DNA of 64,000 nucleotides from Halichondria panicea (taxonomy: Eukaryota > Porifera > Demospongiae > Suberitida > Halichondriidae), in NCBI RefSeq assembly GCF_963675165.1, contig NC_087390.1, positions 4,101,301-4,165,300 of the forward strand. Direction: 5' to 3'. The translations under genes and the position numbers were made by a program. The notes under the pieces are model-generated. The model was not told the DNA's origin, searched no databases, and saw only the letters and a list, made by a program, of their open reading frames with translations. Shown one piece after another: positions 23,192 through 38,100 of this stretch. Every line of letters starts with the position of its first letter. Position 1 is the first letter of the stretch.

Positions 23192-26100
23192 CTGATGTCC
23201 ACAAGGTAGGATTATTGTGTTGATGACATTGTCCATGCAAATCATACACTTCTTTAAACCAGAGCTGTTGCCTTGATCAAGTATGATAGGTGGGGCTCGA
23301 AGTGTTCTTGCTTCCACGAGTACCTTCCTCATTTGATTAGTATAAGCGACTTCAAATGGGACCTGCATGCAAAACAATGATTTTTTGTCCGTGTGCACAC
23401 ACACAAACTTGCAATACAGTGTGGTGTGATAATTGACCTACACCAATTGAACAGAAAATGGAACACTGATATGAAGAGTATGCATTAGAAAAATACACGT
23501 ACACTCTTGTAAATGAAAGCACCGCAGGTGCTGATACCTCGGTGGAGATACCCAAAGCTACATACATAAAGCTACTAATACACATGATAAACAATATTTT
23601 GCTACATGCAAAAACATGACTGTTGTTAAAAAACGATCGATGCCAAGTCTAAAATTAATGGCTGCATTAGCAGAGCCTTGTAGCTCACTCTTGCAGCTAC
23701 CAATAGCTAGCGTTCTAGTGCAGAGCTAACTACTAAGTAGAGTAGCAACATTCGGTAAACAAGTTTGGCTATGTGCTCTTCAGAAAAGGCTGCAATGGCA
23801 AGCAAAACTATTAGCAAAACTCAAGAACGAAGCATTATTTAGCAAATCCACAAATTAAAATCCAAGGAAACATGACTAGAAGCTTATAGAAACTCCTACT
23901 TGCACTTGATTCATCCTGGAGCAGCTGTATCAGTCTACACGCACGCACGCCATGCGCACCGAGGCATAATAAGTTGTGTCGATATACAATCAAACCCTTG
24001 CCATCGATTTTTCACAAGGTTCTTTGTTTGGAGTCAGCTCCAAACAAAGAATAGGTATACCTAGTCCCACAAAAACATTTGCATGTGAAAAGTTGGGAAA
24101 CACCATTGACCAAAAAAAGCACCTTGGAAGAAACAAGAAATCAGGCCACAACGTTATTAACATGTACATTTTTCACCAAATATTCAAGGGACAGAAACTT
24201 TAGTTCGGCCTCTACCGTAAATGTTTTACCTTTCCATCGCTATCTTTCAGATCTAGTTTGGCACCAGCTTGCAAAAGAATTTTAGCAATATCAATGAAGT
24301 TGTTTCGACTAGTGATGTGTAATGGAGATAACAGAGACACATGGGTCTGTAGGTGAGAGTAGAATTAATATTCTAGTTTCAAGGCACCCCATACACAGGT
24401 ACCTGTTTGTTAACATTGGCATCCATATCTAAAAGAAGTTTCACAGTGGACAAGTGCCCAGCATCACATGCTTCATGAAGGGAAGTTAGACCTAGCTTGA
24501 ATTCCTGGGATGCTGCAATCTTTTCCTCCACAACCAAACGATTAACTTCGTTGTCATCCCCAATCGATGCTGCTATTAACAGTCGATTGGCTCCAGATGC
24601 TAGCATTCTGCACATTTCATACAATTTTACAATTTTATACATTACCTGAAACCCAGCCATTGTAATATACCTCCTGATTTCTACAGCTGATGAGCAGTCA
24701 AAAGACGTTTCCCCACTGTTGTTAGTAGCGTCGATATCCACTCCTTTAATGGATAGCAAGTACTCCACTGTATCCAGACTATTAGAGCGTGCTGCCTCAT
24801 GAAGAACAGTGGTCGCAGTATCCACACTCTGAAACATGCAGAAACGATATACGTACACGTACACGTACGTATGTAATAGAGACTGAGTGCCTGTGCTATA
24901 TTATTACCTGAGGCCGTGCCGGGGCCAGCGTTTTGTTACCCAAGGCCGTGCCGTGGCTAGCGGGTATAATAGTCGTCTGGTTTCTTTGTCTGTTTGTGAC
25001 ACATGAGTCTGGTTTACCTGGATTTTATAGCGTTGTGTTTACTTAAATTTTAAGTGGCATACTCAGATGCTAAAGTGCTTCGTTGTTGAACTTACGCGTT
25101 GGAACAAAATTATATAGCTATACGTATTTATCCGTACCCAGGAACAATGGAACAGGGGTCACTAAAGTAGAAAGTGGTGCTTCTTTTCTTATCCTGATCC
25201 TAGCATTTATATACCACAGCAGCCATATTTTTAGCTTCTTTCATGACTTTGCTGTGATCCTAGTTCACAATGAATGTCTCATACACTACTAAGTTTTCAA
25301 AAGTTTCACATCTTTATTCTTCATGTCAACATCCGAGTGCTAGCATTTCAGTGCTGTAGTTACCCGAGCGCGTGAGCGGCCACAGGTATATAGTAGTCGT
25401 TTGGTTTGTTTGTCTATTGACATGTGAGTCTGTTCACCTGGATGCCACGTGTGGAGTACTCCGCACAACAGTACTCCACACAACAAGTTATTAGTTTTAG
25501 AAGTGTCAATGTTAAAGCTTCGTTGTCATATAAAAGCAAGCGAAGCGAACTTGCACTGACGTTGCCTAGCTCTACTAAAAAGCACCTGTTTGTTGCTGTT
25601 ATAATTACGTAATCATTTGTGTTACTCCCATCACTTGTAGGACGAGTCAAACGTTGCCATGAGGAAGATTATTATCTCCAAGCAAGTCACCAAGAAGGGG
25701 AAAAAACAGAGGAGGAAAATACAACACTATACACGCAACCTTATTCGAGGTGGATCTAAATAATTATTTGCAGCTGAAGTGATCCTTACCGGTCTCTATT
25801 AAAAGTACTGTTTTACTCCTCTGGATTCTATTTCTTCATGTCAACAGCCGAGGGTTAGCAGCTCATAGCACTGCGTTTACAGCATGGATAGCTCCACACA
25901 ACAAGTGACAGATTTCGGTCGTTTCTCCATGTAACCAGAGGAGTGTTCCGTTACATTCTACTTTTAATAGAAACCGGTAAAGGATCACTTAAACGTATAT
26001 ATCTACCTCGAATAAAGGTCGCGTGTAGAGCTAGCTTTTATACAAAGATTTAAGTTAACATCGAAATCTGGGTTGTTTCTCCATGCATGTAACCAATCCT

Positions 26101-29100
26101 AGATTACATCATCTATACATTTTATTAATGACGTCATAGTAGCTGGTAGGTGTATAATAGCAGCAGTATATGCTGCACTAGTAGCACCAGTAGCAGCAGT
26201 AACACTGGTAGCACTGGTAGAAGCAGCAGCACTGGTAACACGGGTAACACGGGTAGCACCGATAGCGCTGGTAGCAGCAGTAGCACTGGTAGCGCTGGTA
26301 GCAGCAGTAGCACTAGTACCACTGGTAGCACTGGTAGCAGCAGTAGCACTGGTAGAAGCAGTAAAGTAAACAACCGATTATCAAACACGTGCTATTTTCG
26401 AACGCTTGTTCTTGAGGACAGCAGCCCAGAGCACTAAGCTGATAATACCTAGGTATAGACAAGTCTATTCAAGTCCAAACTCACGGCCAACAAAAAGCTT
26501 CTTCGGCAGAGTGACAGGGCCAAATACTCAACTACATGTATTGGAACAGTTTTGTTCGAATATATACATAGCCACGATTTCCGTATCAACAGAAGCTCTA
26601 AGCAGCTAGCTACAATGCATGACTGTAATCTACGACTAGTAAGCTATGTACAGCTCTGGTTTCGAGGTTTGACTGCAAACCGTTAGATAATGGTGGCCTC
26701 TTGAAAATGTCCAGTATTACCATCAAAATCAATACCTTTTTATTCATAATCTCCATTTTTTGCCTAAAGTTGCAGTCTTACGTCATGGCTACACTGGAGA
26801 TTATAAAGAAAAAGGTTCGGATTTTGATGGCAATACTGCACTTTTTCAAGAGGCCACCATTGTCTAACGGCTTGCAGTCAGACCTCGACCAGCAGCTGTA
26901 CATGGTTTACTAGTTGTAGAATACGGTCATGCATTGTAGCTAGCTGCTTAGAGCCTTCTGTCGATACGAGGGAGAGAGTTCAAAGAATCGTGGCTATGTT
27001 CGAACTAAATGCGCACTATCACCCATGCCAGGCCATGTTTTAATCGGCCTGGAATCGAGGCTACACTGAGACCAGTTGTGATGATAATGATGATAATGAG
27101 TTGATTTACGTAACACACCTTCATTTCAACGTTAGCTCCACTTTCAACTAGTAGCTGAACAATATCAGCTCTCCCTGCCCTGGCTGCAGCATGAAGAGGA
27201 ATTTGATCAGCAGTGCCTTCTACGTTAATCTGCACACGCCATCATCATTAAAGCAGCAACATAAAAGTATACAACTGCATGATCAATTCATCGCTCACAT
27301 TAGCTCCTTTTTCCACTAATGCCCTCACAAACTCCAACAGGCCATCCTCGCACACTCTCACAATCGCAGAGCAAGGACAGTATTTATCGACTTGGGTGTT
27401 TGGATCAACAGCAAGTGAGTTTAGTAGTTCTCTAAGGAGCAAATTAACAACACTCAAACAACACTATAAACAAAAAAATATTTTGCATCTTTTTGTGGTA
27501 CTGCGACAAGAAAAATACTGTATAGCAGGTAATTTTTGTTGGTGCAAATTTTCAAATATTTTGTATTAATTTTGTTCAGGATATTGATGTTGAATCTATT
27601 GCGGTAGAATAATTTCGTCGTTTTAACTTTCGTATGATGTTCTTCAATACGAAAGAACCCGCTATACGGTATGTAATTTGCACCAGGGGAACCATGCAGA
27701 CCCAGTTCAACAAAATAATTGGACTGGAAACGGGGCTAATTAACTTTGCTTGCAAAGATGGCGGGCTATACACAACCACAGAATACCTCTACGTTTAGTG
27801 GGTTGACTGCTTACTGGAAGCCACGCCTTTAATCAATAGCAGTGCATTAAAGAATAATTGTGCGGTATATATACTCGATCACAGAAAACCAGGAGAGATT
27901 TGTGGGATGCTGCTTGAAGCTACTGGAGAGGGTAGAATTCCTTAGAAACAGAGGAGGCTGGACACGCGTCATCTGTAGTCATCATTAATCACATGAATAC
28001 GCTTAAAACCGAGCCTTTCCTTCGATCTCAGGTAAGTTAAGGACTGGGACCAGCAATTATTGCTGAATCAGCTAAAACGCAGCCACGCCCACAATTTTTA
28101 ATGTTTTATGTGTAAAAATTCAGTTTACCGTAAGACCTCGATTTAAGGCGACCCTCCAAATATGCGACACCCAGGAGCTTCAGCAATTTTCTGACCTCTA
28201 AAAGTAGCGACAGCTGCGTTGACAATTATTTTTTAATGTCGCGTTCTAAATAGAGGTAAATGTAGCCACCCCCTAGCCTCGATTGTAGCCCACTGGAAAT
28301 CAGTGTTTTTAAGCGGCCTGAAATCGAGGTAAGTAGACTCTGTAAAGTTACCTCCAATTAGATGCGACCCTCTAAATATGCAACACCAGGACTTCAATAT
28401 AATTTTTCAACCTCCAAAAGATGCGACCTCTGGCTTCGTAATTACTAAAAAGTGTCGCTTTAAATCGAGATTTTACGGTAGCTACTTATCTTTTTTAGCT
28501 GATGTCTAAACGTTCCTTTTAGCTCTAAATTGTTAGTGTAGTAGGTAGTTTGAAGGTTTGTGCAGACATTTCAATCGGAGGGAGCTGTTCCTTCAGCCAA
28601 AGGTGAGATTTTAAAAAACCTAGTTTTCTAGCTGTTAACTTTACATGTAAAAGCTAACTTACTTTTCATAGAGTACAATGCTCCCTCCCGACGAGAATGG
28701 CTACATCCGCATTTAGAGCTAAAAAAGAGAAGTAGCTAAACTGATTTTTTACACACAAAACATATTAAAAATCGTGGGCGTGGCTGCATTTTAGCTGATT
28801 CAGCAATAATTGTTGGTCCCAGTCCTTAACTTACCTGATATCTAGCTGAGTCAGCATTTTACCCAACTCTTCCTCGTCTATCTCTCATTGAAACAGAGGA
28901 GGCTGGACACGCGCCATCTGTAGTCATCATTATAATCACATGAATACGCTTAAAACTGAGCATTTCCTTCGATCCAGCTGAGTCAGCATCTCTCTTGTAT
29001 TGTATATCTGTCTTGTATTATATCTCCTATTAGTTCAGGAGTCGTAGTAGTTTAACACTATGATCGTTATATACATGTACCTACTACATCCAGACACGAG

Positions 29101-32100
29101 TAAAAAAAACGAAGGCAAGTGCAGCAACAACTCAATGTTTGTGTTTTCTGGCTCATTGCTTCTAGTATGACTATGCTACTCATGCAGTTTCTAGTTCACT
29201 GAGTATTTTTAGCATCATTTATTACTAGTATGGAGTGCTATAATCGTTTGCAGTCTTTTGGCTTAGCTGGATTGCTACTGTTCTCTGCAGGTTTCCGTAT
29301 ATCTCTCCATGCACACACATTTCCTCCAACATTATGACGCGTGTCCAATGAACCTCCTCTGCTGTGGTAACGAATAGTCCCGAAACTTAAAAACCAAAAT
29401 GCAGGTTGAATCTGCGCATGCGGACATGTGGTTGCTTTGTCAACCAGAAGGATGCATAGCAACAAAATTGGTTTTTTCCCAGTTGAAAAGGAAGAGGACG
29501 GCAGACTCTAAAACACCAGGAGAGCTTGCAGAAGGCTACTTAAAGATTTGTAGAGAGCAGATAGGAACAAATTCAAGAAAACGTTGACAACCAGCAACCC
29601 ATTTTTAAACTGTATGGATAGTTTTGAAGGCTAAACAGCGGGTGCTTGCTTTCTATTATGCTCTAGTGTATCAGAAGAAGAGACAGTCTGCCCCGCTATA
29701 TAGCAGAAGAGAAGCGTGACAACCGTTTTGAAGCCAAAATGATTACAAGAGCCTGAACAGGCTAAATAGTGGTACTTCTACATGTGCAATATTCCGCTCA
29801 AAATAAATTCCTACAAAGAAAAATAATAATCATACAGTACATGTAATAGTTGTACCATGGATATCAAGGGTGTATTGACTACCGAGGGAATACATACAAC
29901 TGCAAGAGGTAGTACAATAACAATACACATGCAGATAGATATCCATGGTACAGTGGATTTCAGTTGCGTTCGAATGTTGCGTTGACATATGGACTTCCGT
30001 GTTGCGCTATATGATAGGAAAAACGCGGTTACATTGTCACATGAGCTTCCACGTGAATCTCAGATTATTCACAGTGCTAGTGCTAGTGTTCAATGACATG
30101 GCTGACTCGTACGTGTCTGACAGTAACAGGGACTCTGGCTGGCCTGGTTACAAGGAGAATTGTGCAGTCCACTCACTGAAGTCTATCTCTATGGGTCGTT
30201 GTTGGCAACGCCAAAGTAGAGTGGAAATTTCGGCAGCTTCGAAGTAGAAGTAAGTAAGCTAACACGTTTTCCATGTAATACCCTTTGTGTATACAGTGTA
30301 AAACAGCACGGGTTAGGGTTTCCCCTTCAAAATTATCACTACGTATATTCGGTAAAGGTAGTCAACCCAGTACGCAAGTCCGAATACACTGTCAGAAAGC
30401 TTAGTGCTTATGATCCTCATTTGATGAACTAACAGAACAGTTGAAAAAGTGTTTGGACAAAATATAACCCAGCCAAATTGGCTACATTGAGCCAGGGCAT
30501 GGATTAAGGGAAGCAGAGGTGGCTGTATACATGCAGATGAAGATGTGGATACTATGTATGACATTTACAAGAGAAAGACTGAGATTTTGCTCTGGTGCTT
30601 TCTAAAAGATCTGAGATTACTACATGCAGTAAATCGAAAAAAGCAGAGACAAGCTCCAAATCTAAGAAGGAAGCACTTGCTTCGAAAATTAGCGAAGTTG
30701 AGTGCATCGTGAAGAAACTTCAAGATAAGCATGGCAACCAATATTCAGTAAAAAAGTGTAATGCTTGGGCATATTTGATTCATGTGGGAAAACACGATTC
30801 ACACGATGATCCTCCAGATTGACCCTACTTCCGAGGAACAATGAAACGAAAATTGCAGACTGCTAGTGAAGGACGCGAGAATTCTCCACCTTAACCTCAA
30901 GCTGCCTCTAAGTCTTCACCATCAATTATTACTTCTCCCAGTAAAAGGGCTGGCCTCCGGAGTGAGCAGTTAGTTAAATGGCACTCACTGCTTGAGAAAG
31001 GTGCCATTTCTCAACTGCAGTATGATGAAATGCAAAAGGCAATCATGGAGGAAATTAAATCCAACTATTGATTGTTGTAACATTGCTAAATTCGAGAGTA
31101 CATGAATGTCACACTAGCAGGGTACATGGGATTTGTACCCTAGAGTATCGTGAGAGTTTCAATGGATATTCCTTAGTGTCAGAGCATATCATGGTACAAG
31201 TGAAGAAAGAATAGGAATTCTAGTATATATACAGCTTAGCCTTAGTTTAGGCCACGCCAACATAATTGTTGCTATGTAGCTATAGTGCGTTCTAATTAGA
31301 AGCTTCATATCGGCCACCACCGTACGAATGTTAATTGCACTAACCTGAAGTCCGACAAGTTTTTTGTTTCGATGGCCTTCAGCAGTCTGTCCGGTCCAGA
31401 TGTCAACAATTGTGACACAAGTTTCAGCTGCTGGAAACGTGTAGACAACCAGGTGTTCTCGCTCTCAGGGGAACAAGATGAAGCACTCTCCTGCAGATAT
31501 GAGATACCCCATGCATACTTGAAATAATGATTATGCTCTATGTAGGCAGGCTAAGCATTCTACCAAAGTCATGCATGAGAAAAACTACAATACAGACTGT
31601 CTTTAACTATGTCTATAGTTATAGGCAAGCTAACAAAGATGAAGCACCCTCCGGAATGCATTAGACTACAATTATACATACTGGAAGAATTTAAACGGGC
31701 TGCGGTAGGCACGCTATGAAAACACAAAACGGCTCTATAGGTACATGTTAGTACCCAACAGGAATGATACCTACCTGTCTAATCATTGTCGTGGGATCAG
31801 CAACCTGAATATATGGAGAATCTACCACTGACACCAAACGACCACTCTTATCAAGTTTCGTCAGTCTTTCAGCTGTTTTCTCCATGGAATTTTCCACACA
31901 ATGTTGCATACTTTTCCCATCCGTATCTAGTATCTGTACAGGAATAATTATAGGCAGGCAGTTCAACAATCCCTGTATGGTCACCCGAAACACTTTGGGT
32001 GTCAATTTGTGGAATTTCAGGCTTATTCTTGATTTTGCCCCAAAAGTATCTATACCTAATATGATTCCTACAGTATTTCCGTGTACAGTTGAGCCTCGAC

Positions 32101-35100
32101 CTAAATCGCTCGTCGCTTAGTTTTTTTTTACGATGGGCTGCAAAGATTGTCTAGGCTTATCACGACTTTTAGGCACGATCTTAATCATTTTAGGCACGAT
32201 AACCAAAAATGCTGTACGAAACACATTGTTTTTAAAACCGCGCGCGCATCCCTGCAGCAAATTTTGACTCGAAAAAGGCATTTTGTTATGAAGTAACTGT
32301 CATGGACAGATCTAACATTAAACAGTGCGTGACTATCTTTCCTACCGCAACACAGTTTATTTATTATTTACTCAACTAGCAACTATTCACCCGCGTGCAC
32401 AATAACGATCAAAAGTGCGGCTTTAACTTCATTGCAATGTACGTACCTCTGTACTTGACCCAACAGAAAGAAGGAACTCGACGATCTGTTCATGACCTGC
32501 ACAAAGCAATTAGCATACATGTGTCTACTAATCATACTCATGTATTACTTTATTAACCCGAGGACGTGTCGCAGCCAGTGGGTTAACTTATAGGAGTCCG
32601 TTGGTTAGTTAACCCGCGGCGCGTGGGCGGCCACGATTATTAATAGTACTGGGGCCGTGCCACGGCCAGAGCGTTATAATAGGAGTCCGTTGGTTAGTGA
32701 ACCTGAGGTGCGTGGGCAGCCACTTGTTATAGTAGTTGATACCCGACGCCATGCCGTACCCAGCGTGTAGTCTGTTGGTTTGTTACCCGAGGCACGCATG
32801 GGCGGCCGATGTTAAAGCTTCGTTGTCAAATAAAAGCGAGCAAAAGCTACATGTAAGAAGGCAGCCCAGAGAAGGCTGGAACCACTTGACCTTAGCTAAT
32901 TAAGGTCACTAATAATTGGATTTCTTCAAATTTCTCTTGCAGACTACTTCAAGCCTAGTTTTTAAGTTATTTTGCAGGGGGGGTCAAATTTTATTCTCAC
33001 CAATTTTGCTCAAAAGCAGAGATACAATCAAAAGTCAGTGCTCTTGTACTAGCCTTGATATCATGAGCGGCTTGTTCTCGAGGTCAACACACAGCTAGCA
33101 TTGAGACTGCTTCTGAGCAAAATTGACAATGATACATTTGTGGTTCCTGTGGGAAATTTACTAGACAGCATATGCATTGTTTCAATGCGCGCGATGAAAG
33201 ATTCTGACGTCCTCGCTTAGCTTTAATATTGGCGGTTATAAATTTGGTGACCTTTGGTAAAATTCGCCAAATTACCAGTCATACAGTATAACCAATAACC
33301 CTTACCTGCCATTGCTGCATAAAACAGTGGGGTCCAGCCATTAGATCCACCAGGAAGGTTGAGGTTAGCACCATGAGAGACCAAAATTCGAACCATGGCT
33401 CTGTTTGGGGTCAGAGATGTTCAAATTCACAATGCCAACTGCATGAATACATAAGTTTCCAAAACACTTCGCAAAAACTGCTGGACATGTTTTCGTAAGT
33501 TTACAGTTATTCATAGTGATATAATTATGGTGATGTTCAGAAACTATTAATAACCATGGCTGCAGCTATTATTACTACTTTACTTCTCGATCCTACTTGC
33601 ATACACATGCAACAGCTTTTGCTCTTGGCCCACAGTCAAAGCTTTCTAGTCAAGGCTGTGGCTAAGAGATAGTGTCACAATTAAGTAGTGTTTGTTTACA
33701 TTGATAGACTAGACTACGCAATGCAGAGCAGAGCCTGAGCAAACGGCAGCTTCTGATTTGGTGAGCAGTTATTGTCAAAGCCTATAGCGCATATAATTAT
33801 ATATTCTGAGGCAAAAGAGGTTGAACGTGAGAGCAAGCATGACTGTATCCATTCATGTATCAGGTATTGGCTGGTTTCCCAGTAATTATGGATTCGGTGA
33901 CAGGCTCTGGGAAAAGGGCCCATTTGGCGCAAGCTACAAATGTATGATTATCGGCATCTACATGTGTTGAGCTCTTATCTTGGTGTAGAGGGATTCTAGA
34001 CAGGCTAGACAAATTAGCTAGAGACAGGATCCTAGCTATAAGTAACAACAACTAGTTATAGACAAATTGACTTCACAGTGTAGCTTAACCAAATTCTTAG
34101 ATCGAGGAGCAAAACATCAACTGACAATACAGGTAAGGTGAGAGTAAAACGAAGTTAAAGTGAAGTGAGGCAAAAAAGGTAAAACAAAACCTTAAATATG
34201 TGGAGCGGGGCCCCAGAGGCTCGCACAACAACAAAGGGAGGAAGTGGAGCACTAACAATGAGAATTGTTAGAAAAGAGTATGATATCAACATCAAACATC
34301 AAATCATGGTTAAGGTAGTAGTAAATATTACATAACGTGAGGTGTTAATAAGGTTCTAATAAATGTTAATTTAAAGTAAGGTACATTGAGCGTGAACAAC
34401 ATGTATACATACCAGCCGAAGCCATTAGCACTTGCAAACTTTGCGTATATGTTTGATGCTTGCAAAACAGGAATGAACATTCGATCCCACCAAGTAACTA
34501 CATGTATACGACTATTTCATGACTACTGTATATGCTTGATCAGAGGCCGCAGCTACTAAATGTTTCATTTTGCTGGCAGAGGAGGCTACAATTCGAAATA
34601 GGCCATTGTTCAAGAGAGATTCAAAAACGTTTAGTTAATTGTCACCAAAAGTCATTTTCACCTGCATAAACTCGTGAGAAAGTCTTTATGAAGCACTAAC
34701 AAGCTGCTAACTACAGCTGCTTATGCCACGTACAGAAATGCTAGAGTCAAAGTTACTGAGGCTACTATGTGAGAGCGGCCCCTGATCAAGCATATACGGT
34801 ATAATTATGTATATCAATCTGGTATAATTAATGATTACATAATGGAACGTACAAATTTCCTGCTGTGCAAGCAAGGTGCAATGGTGCATGGGACTGCTGG
34901 TTGCGTTGATCCACCAGTCTCTCCTGGTCATCATTCCCAGCTTGCTCCTCACAATTGGCCAGGATGTGACACACACTCTCAATATCTCCACTTTGAACAG
35001 CCAGGCATAATGAGAGCGGCTCCTAAGCGGATAGATAATAAATTATAAATATACACGTAGTACATGTTACTATAGTCTATTTAGAGTGAAATCGAGTTGT

Positions 35101-38100
35101 GGATATTTAAAAGAAACAGGTATTTAACGAGGATTTGTAAAACGAGGAGGATACTTAGAAGGAGCCTGTGAGATAGGTTCGGGCTGTATCTCGACACGCT
35201 ATGAAACGGTCTACTGCGTATACTAGTCCGTGAAAAATAAAGTAGTAGTACTAATTAGTGTCATTTCCTGTTTCACAGAACATAGGAATAATTTCGGCAG
35301 CGGGCGAGAAGCCTTAAAAACGTGTCGCTACAGAGTACATGTACCGAGAAATTAAAGCATAAATATACATTTAAACTCAGCAACGAAAAATCTGTATCTA
35401 TAACTGCATGTGTGCTATAATTATGACATACAAAAATGTTCACGGCAGCAAGTATACAGTAGAACCTCGATTATCAGGACACGAACCATCCAACAAAGAC
35501 TCTAGGAGGAAGAAACCAGTCTATGTTGTATCACTCTGCAAGCTAACAACACAGTGCAGATAGAGTATGTGAAGCCTCAAACAACTCAAGAGAACTGGTG
35601 AAGAGTACCCTGTACTTCAGACAAGATTATAGCTGAACTGGCACATCACTCAGGATCAGAGACTCCAACCAAAGAACTACTATACCGGCTGGCCGCGGCA
35701 TGGCCTCGGGTAATAAAGGTCAGTATACATCGTTATCCAAAGACCCCAGATACCAGGGTGAGAATTAATAGTGCATGCGCAAGCTGTTGTTATACCATGT
35801 ACGTCTCAGAAAAAGTGCGACCTGGGATCGAGGCTAACGTACAATCATAAATTTGACAGGACAAAAAAATATCATGTGTAAAATGTTCAAAAAATGGGAA
35901 ATCTCATGTGATTGATTGAGCCATTAAAAGTAACACGTTTTTTTTCCAGTGATAAAAAGTTTATAGGACAGGGCTGCATCCAGGATTTTGGATCAGGGGG
36001 GGGGGGCGAATTGGGCAAATTAAAAATGTAGGAGGGGCGAAGTCATCAGAATTATGGCAGTACAAATGAATCTGCCAGATCCTGGGGGGGGGGGGGGGGC
36101 GAAACAGTGCCCAGGGGGAGGGGAGAATTACCCCCCTCACCCCCCCTCAATGCAGCCCTGTAGGATATGGCTAAGAGATTGAGTACGTCAGGTGAGAGCG
36201 CTCAAGAGGCAAGTTACTGTTACAGCCTGGACATTTAAATTTCTTGACTGAGCATTTGGTGCTATAATTATATTGTATATGATCTGCAGTTGAAAAATGT
36301 TATAGTCCCCGGGAATGCAGTACCCAAGAATGTTCTACTGCTATTAGTTGACCTTTTGACCCTGTCGAACCTCCTCTGCTTCCAACTCATGCTGCTCACG
36401 ATCAAACTATCTATAGTTAGCTCATGACAAGATACCATAATAATGTTTGAATTTAAAACTCAAAGAGGGGGAAAACCAAATCCAAGGGCTCTATTACATG
36501 CATGTATACCTTTTACCCTGGCAGTCATGTACAATGTGATCATGTAGCATACAATAATAATTATAAGAGTATATAATATACAAATGTTATATTCATGTTA
36601 ATGTTAACCTTGTGTAACAGTTTGCACATCTCCCCTCCCATCGAAAGGTTGAGTGGTGTGTAGCCGTAGGCATCACGAGCAAACTCATTAGCACCTGCTT
36701 CCAACAGTATGGATGACACCTCCACATGATTGTTGAGACTCGCATAATGTAAGGGTGTACGTTGCCGAGTGCCACCTTTATTGTTCACACCAGCCTACAT
36801 GTACGTACATGTACATAAAAAGTACTAGAATTATTAGGCTACTCTCCAAAACTATTAAAACATAATTATTATTACTAGTGACTGACTATGTTTATGAAAA
36901 CACCAGAAGTGTTGATGCCTCACAAGTCTGAAGGTGCTGATACAGTATCACTACGTGGACATTAATTACATGTACTAATGGGCTAATTGCAACTATAGAT
37001 AGACTAGGTGCTCCCGTATAAAATAACAGCCGAATTACTACAATTGCAAAGACTGACCAGGGAAAGCACCAAAAACAATGGAAACAAGCAAATAAACACT
37101 CACCCCATTAAGAAGGAGAAACTTTGCAACAACTTTATGACCTTTGGCAGAGGCCAGATGCAGTGCACTCTTGTGGCGCAGTCCCCGACCATTTGGACTG
37201 ATGTACGTTGTGCTCACTAGCCTTACAACCTCATCTATGTCTCCTGTGTCACTAGCTGCACACAGTAGCATTGTTCCCAACAACAACCGCCTGCATTGTG
37301 TAATACACGTGTACACATAACATCAAAGCTATCATTTCAACGTGTTTAACACATATGCACTAGCTATCATGCAACAAGGTACGTACTACTTGACAGTTAG
37401 ATTAATTAGTACCAACCTGATGTTGTAACTAGAAGTGAGTGCTAGTGGCTGCAACTGCTTGGCATCTCTGATCTCAATATCTCCGCCATATCTAAGCAGT
37501 TCCACCATGATCTCATCTAGGTTCAACAACGCAGCCAGATGCAGTGCATTTTGGTTGAACTCTCCAGAACACTGGTTTACCTGGAGGGGAGAGCTAGAGA
37601 ACATTAAATACTTAACTTGATCTTAATGATTAAAATAGTTTCCTTTTGTGCACTGTAATAAAAATATGTAGCTTAACACATGCATGTGTACGTACACGTA
37701 TCGCTATAATTACCTGAGGCGCGCGTGGGCGGCCACAGGTATAGTAGTCCGTTGGTTTGTTTGTTTGTTTGTTTGTCAGATCTGAGTCTATACTCACCTG
37801 GATGCCACAGCACTTGGTTTACAGCATGGATAGTCTTCACACAACAAGTTATTAGTGGCAGATTTTGATGTTAAACCTTCGTTAATTGTCAAATAAAAAC
37901 GAAGAAGCTTGTGACTGGGTCTGATTACATGGATGCTATAGCAGGTTGCCTCCACACAACAAGTTAGTATAGTGGCAGCTTTCTATGTTAAGCAGCTTTT
38001 TATGTTAAAGCCAGCGAGCAAAAGCTATTCAGTTAAGAAACTTGAATTTGCACGTTGGCCTCTACTAGCATACATGCGTCCTTTATTCGAGGTCGGTACG

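Noticed and set aside
26134-26388. Leu/Val/Pro-rich minus-strand ORF that looks like a membrane protein
   Set aside because: It is the translation of a trinucleotide minisatellite.
29945-30247. 100-codon plus-strand ORF
   Set aside because: Only part of it (MADSYVSDSNRDSG) looks protein-like; there are no splice partners and no family.
35995-36145. G runs of 9-13 bases as a regulatory G-quadruplex cluster
   Set aside because: They lie deep in an intron inside a low-complexity repeat; homopolymer length is also unreliable in assemblies.
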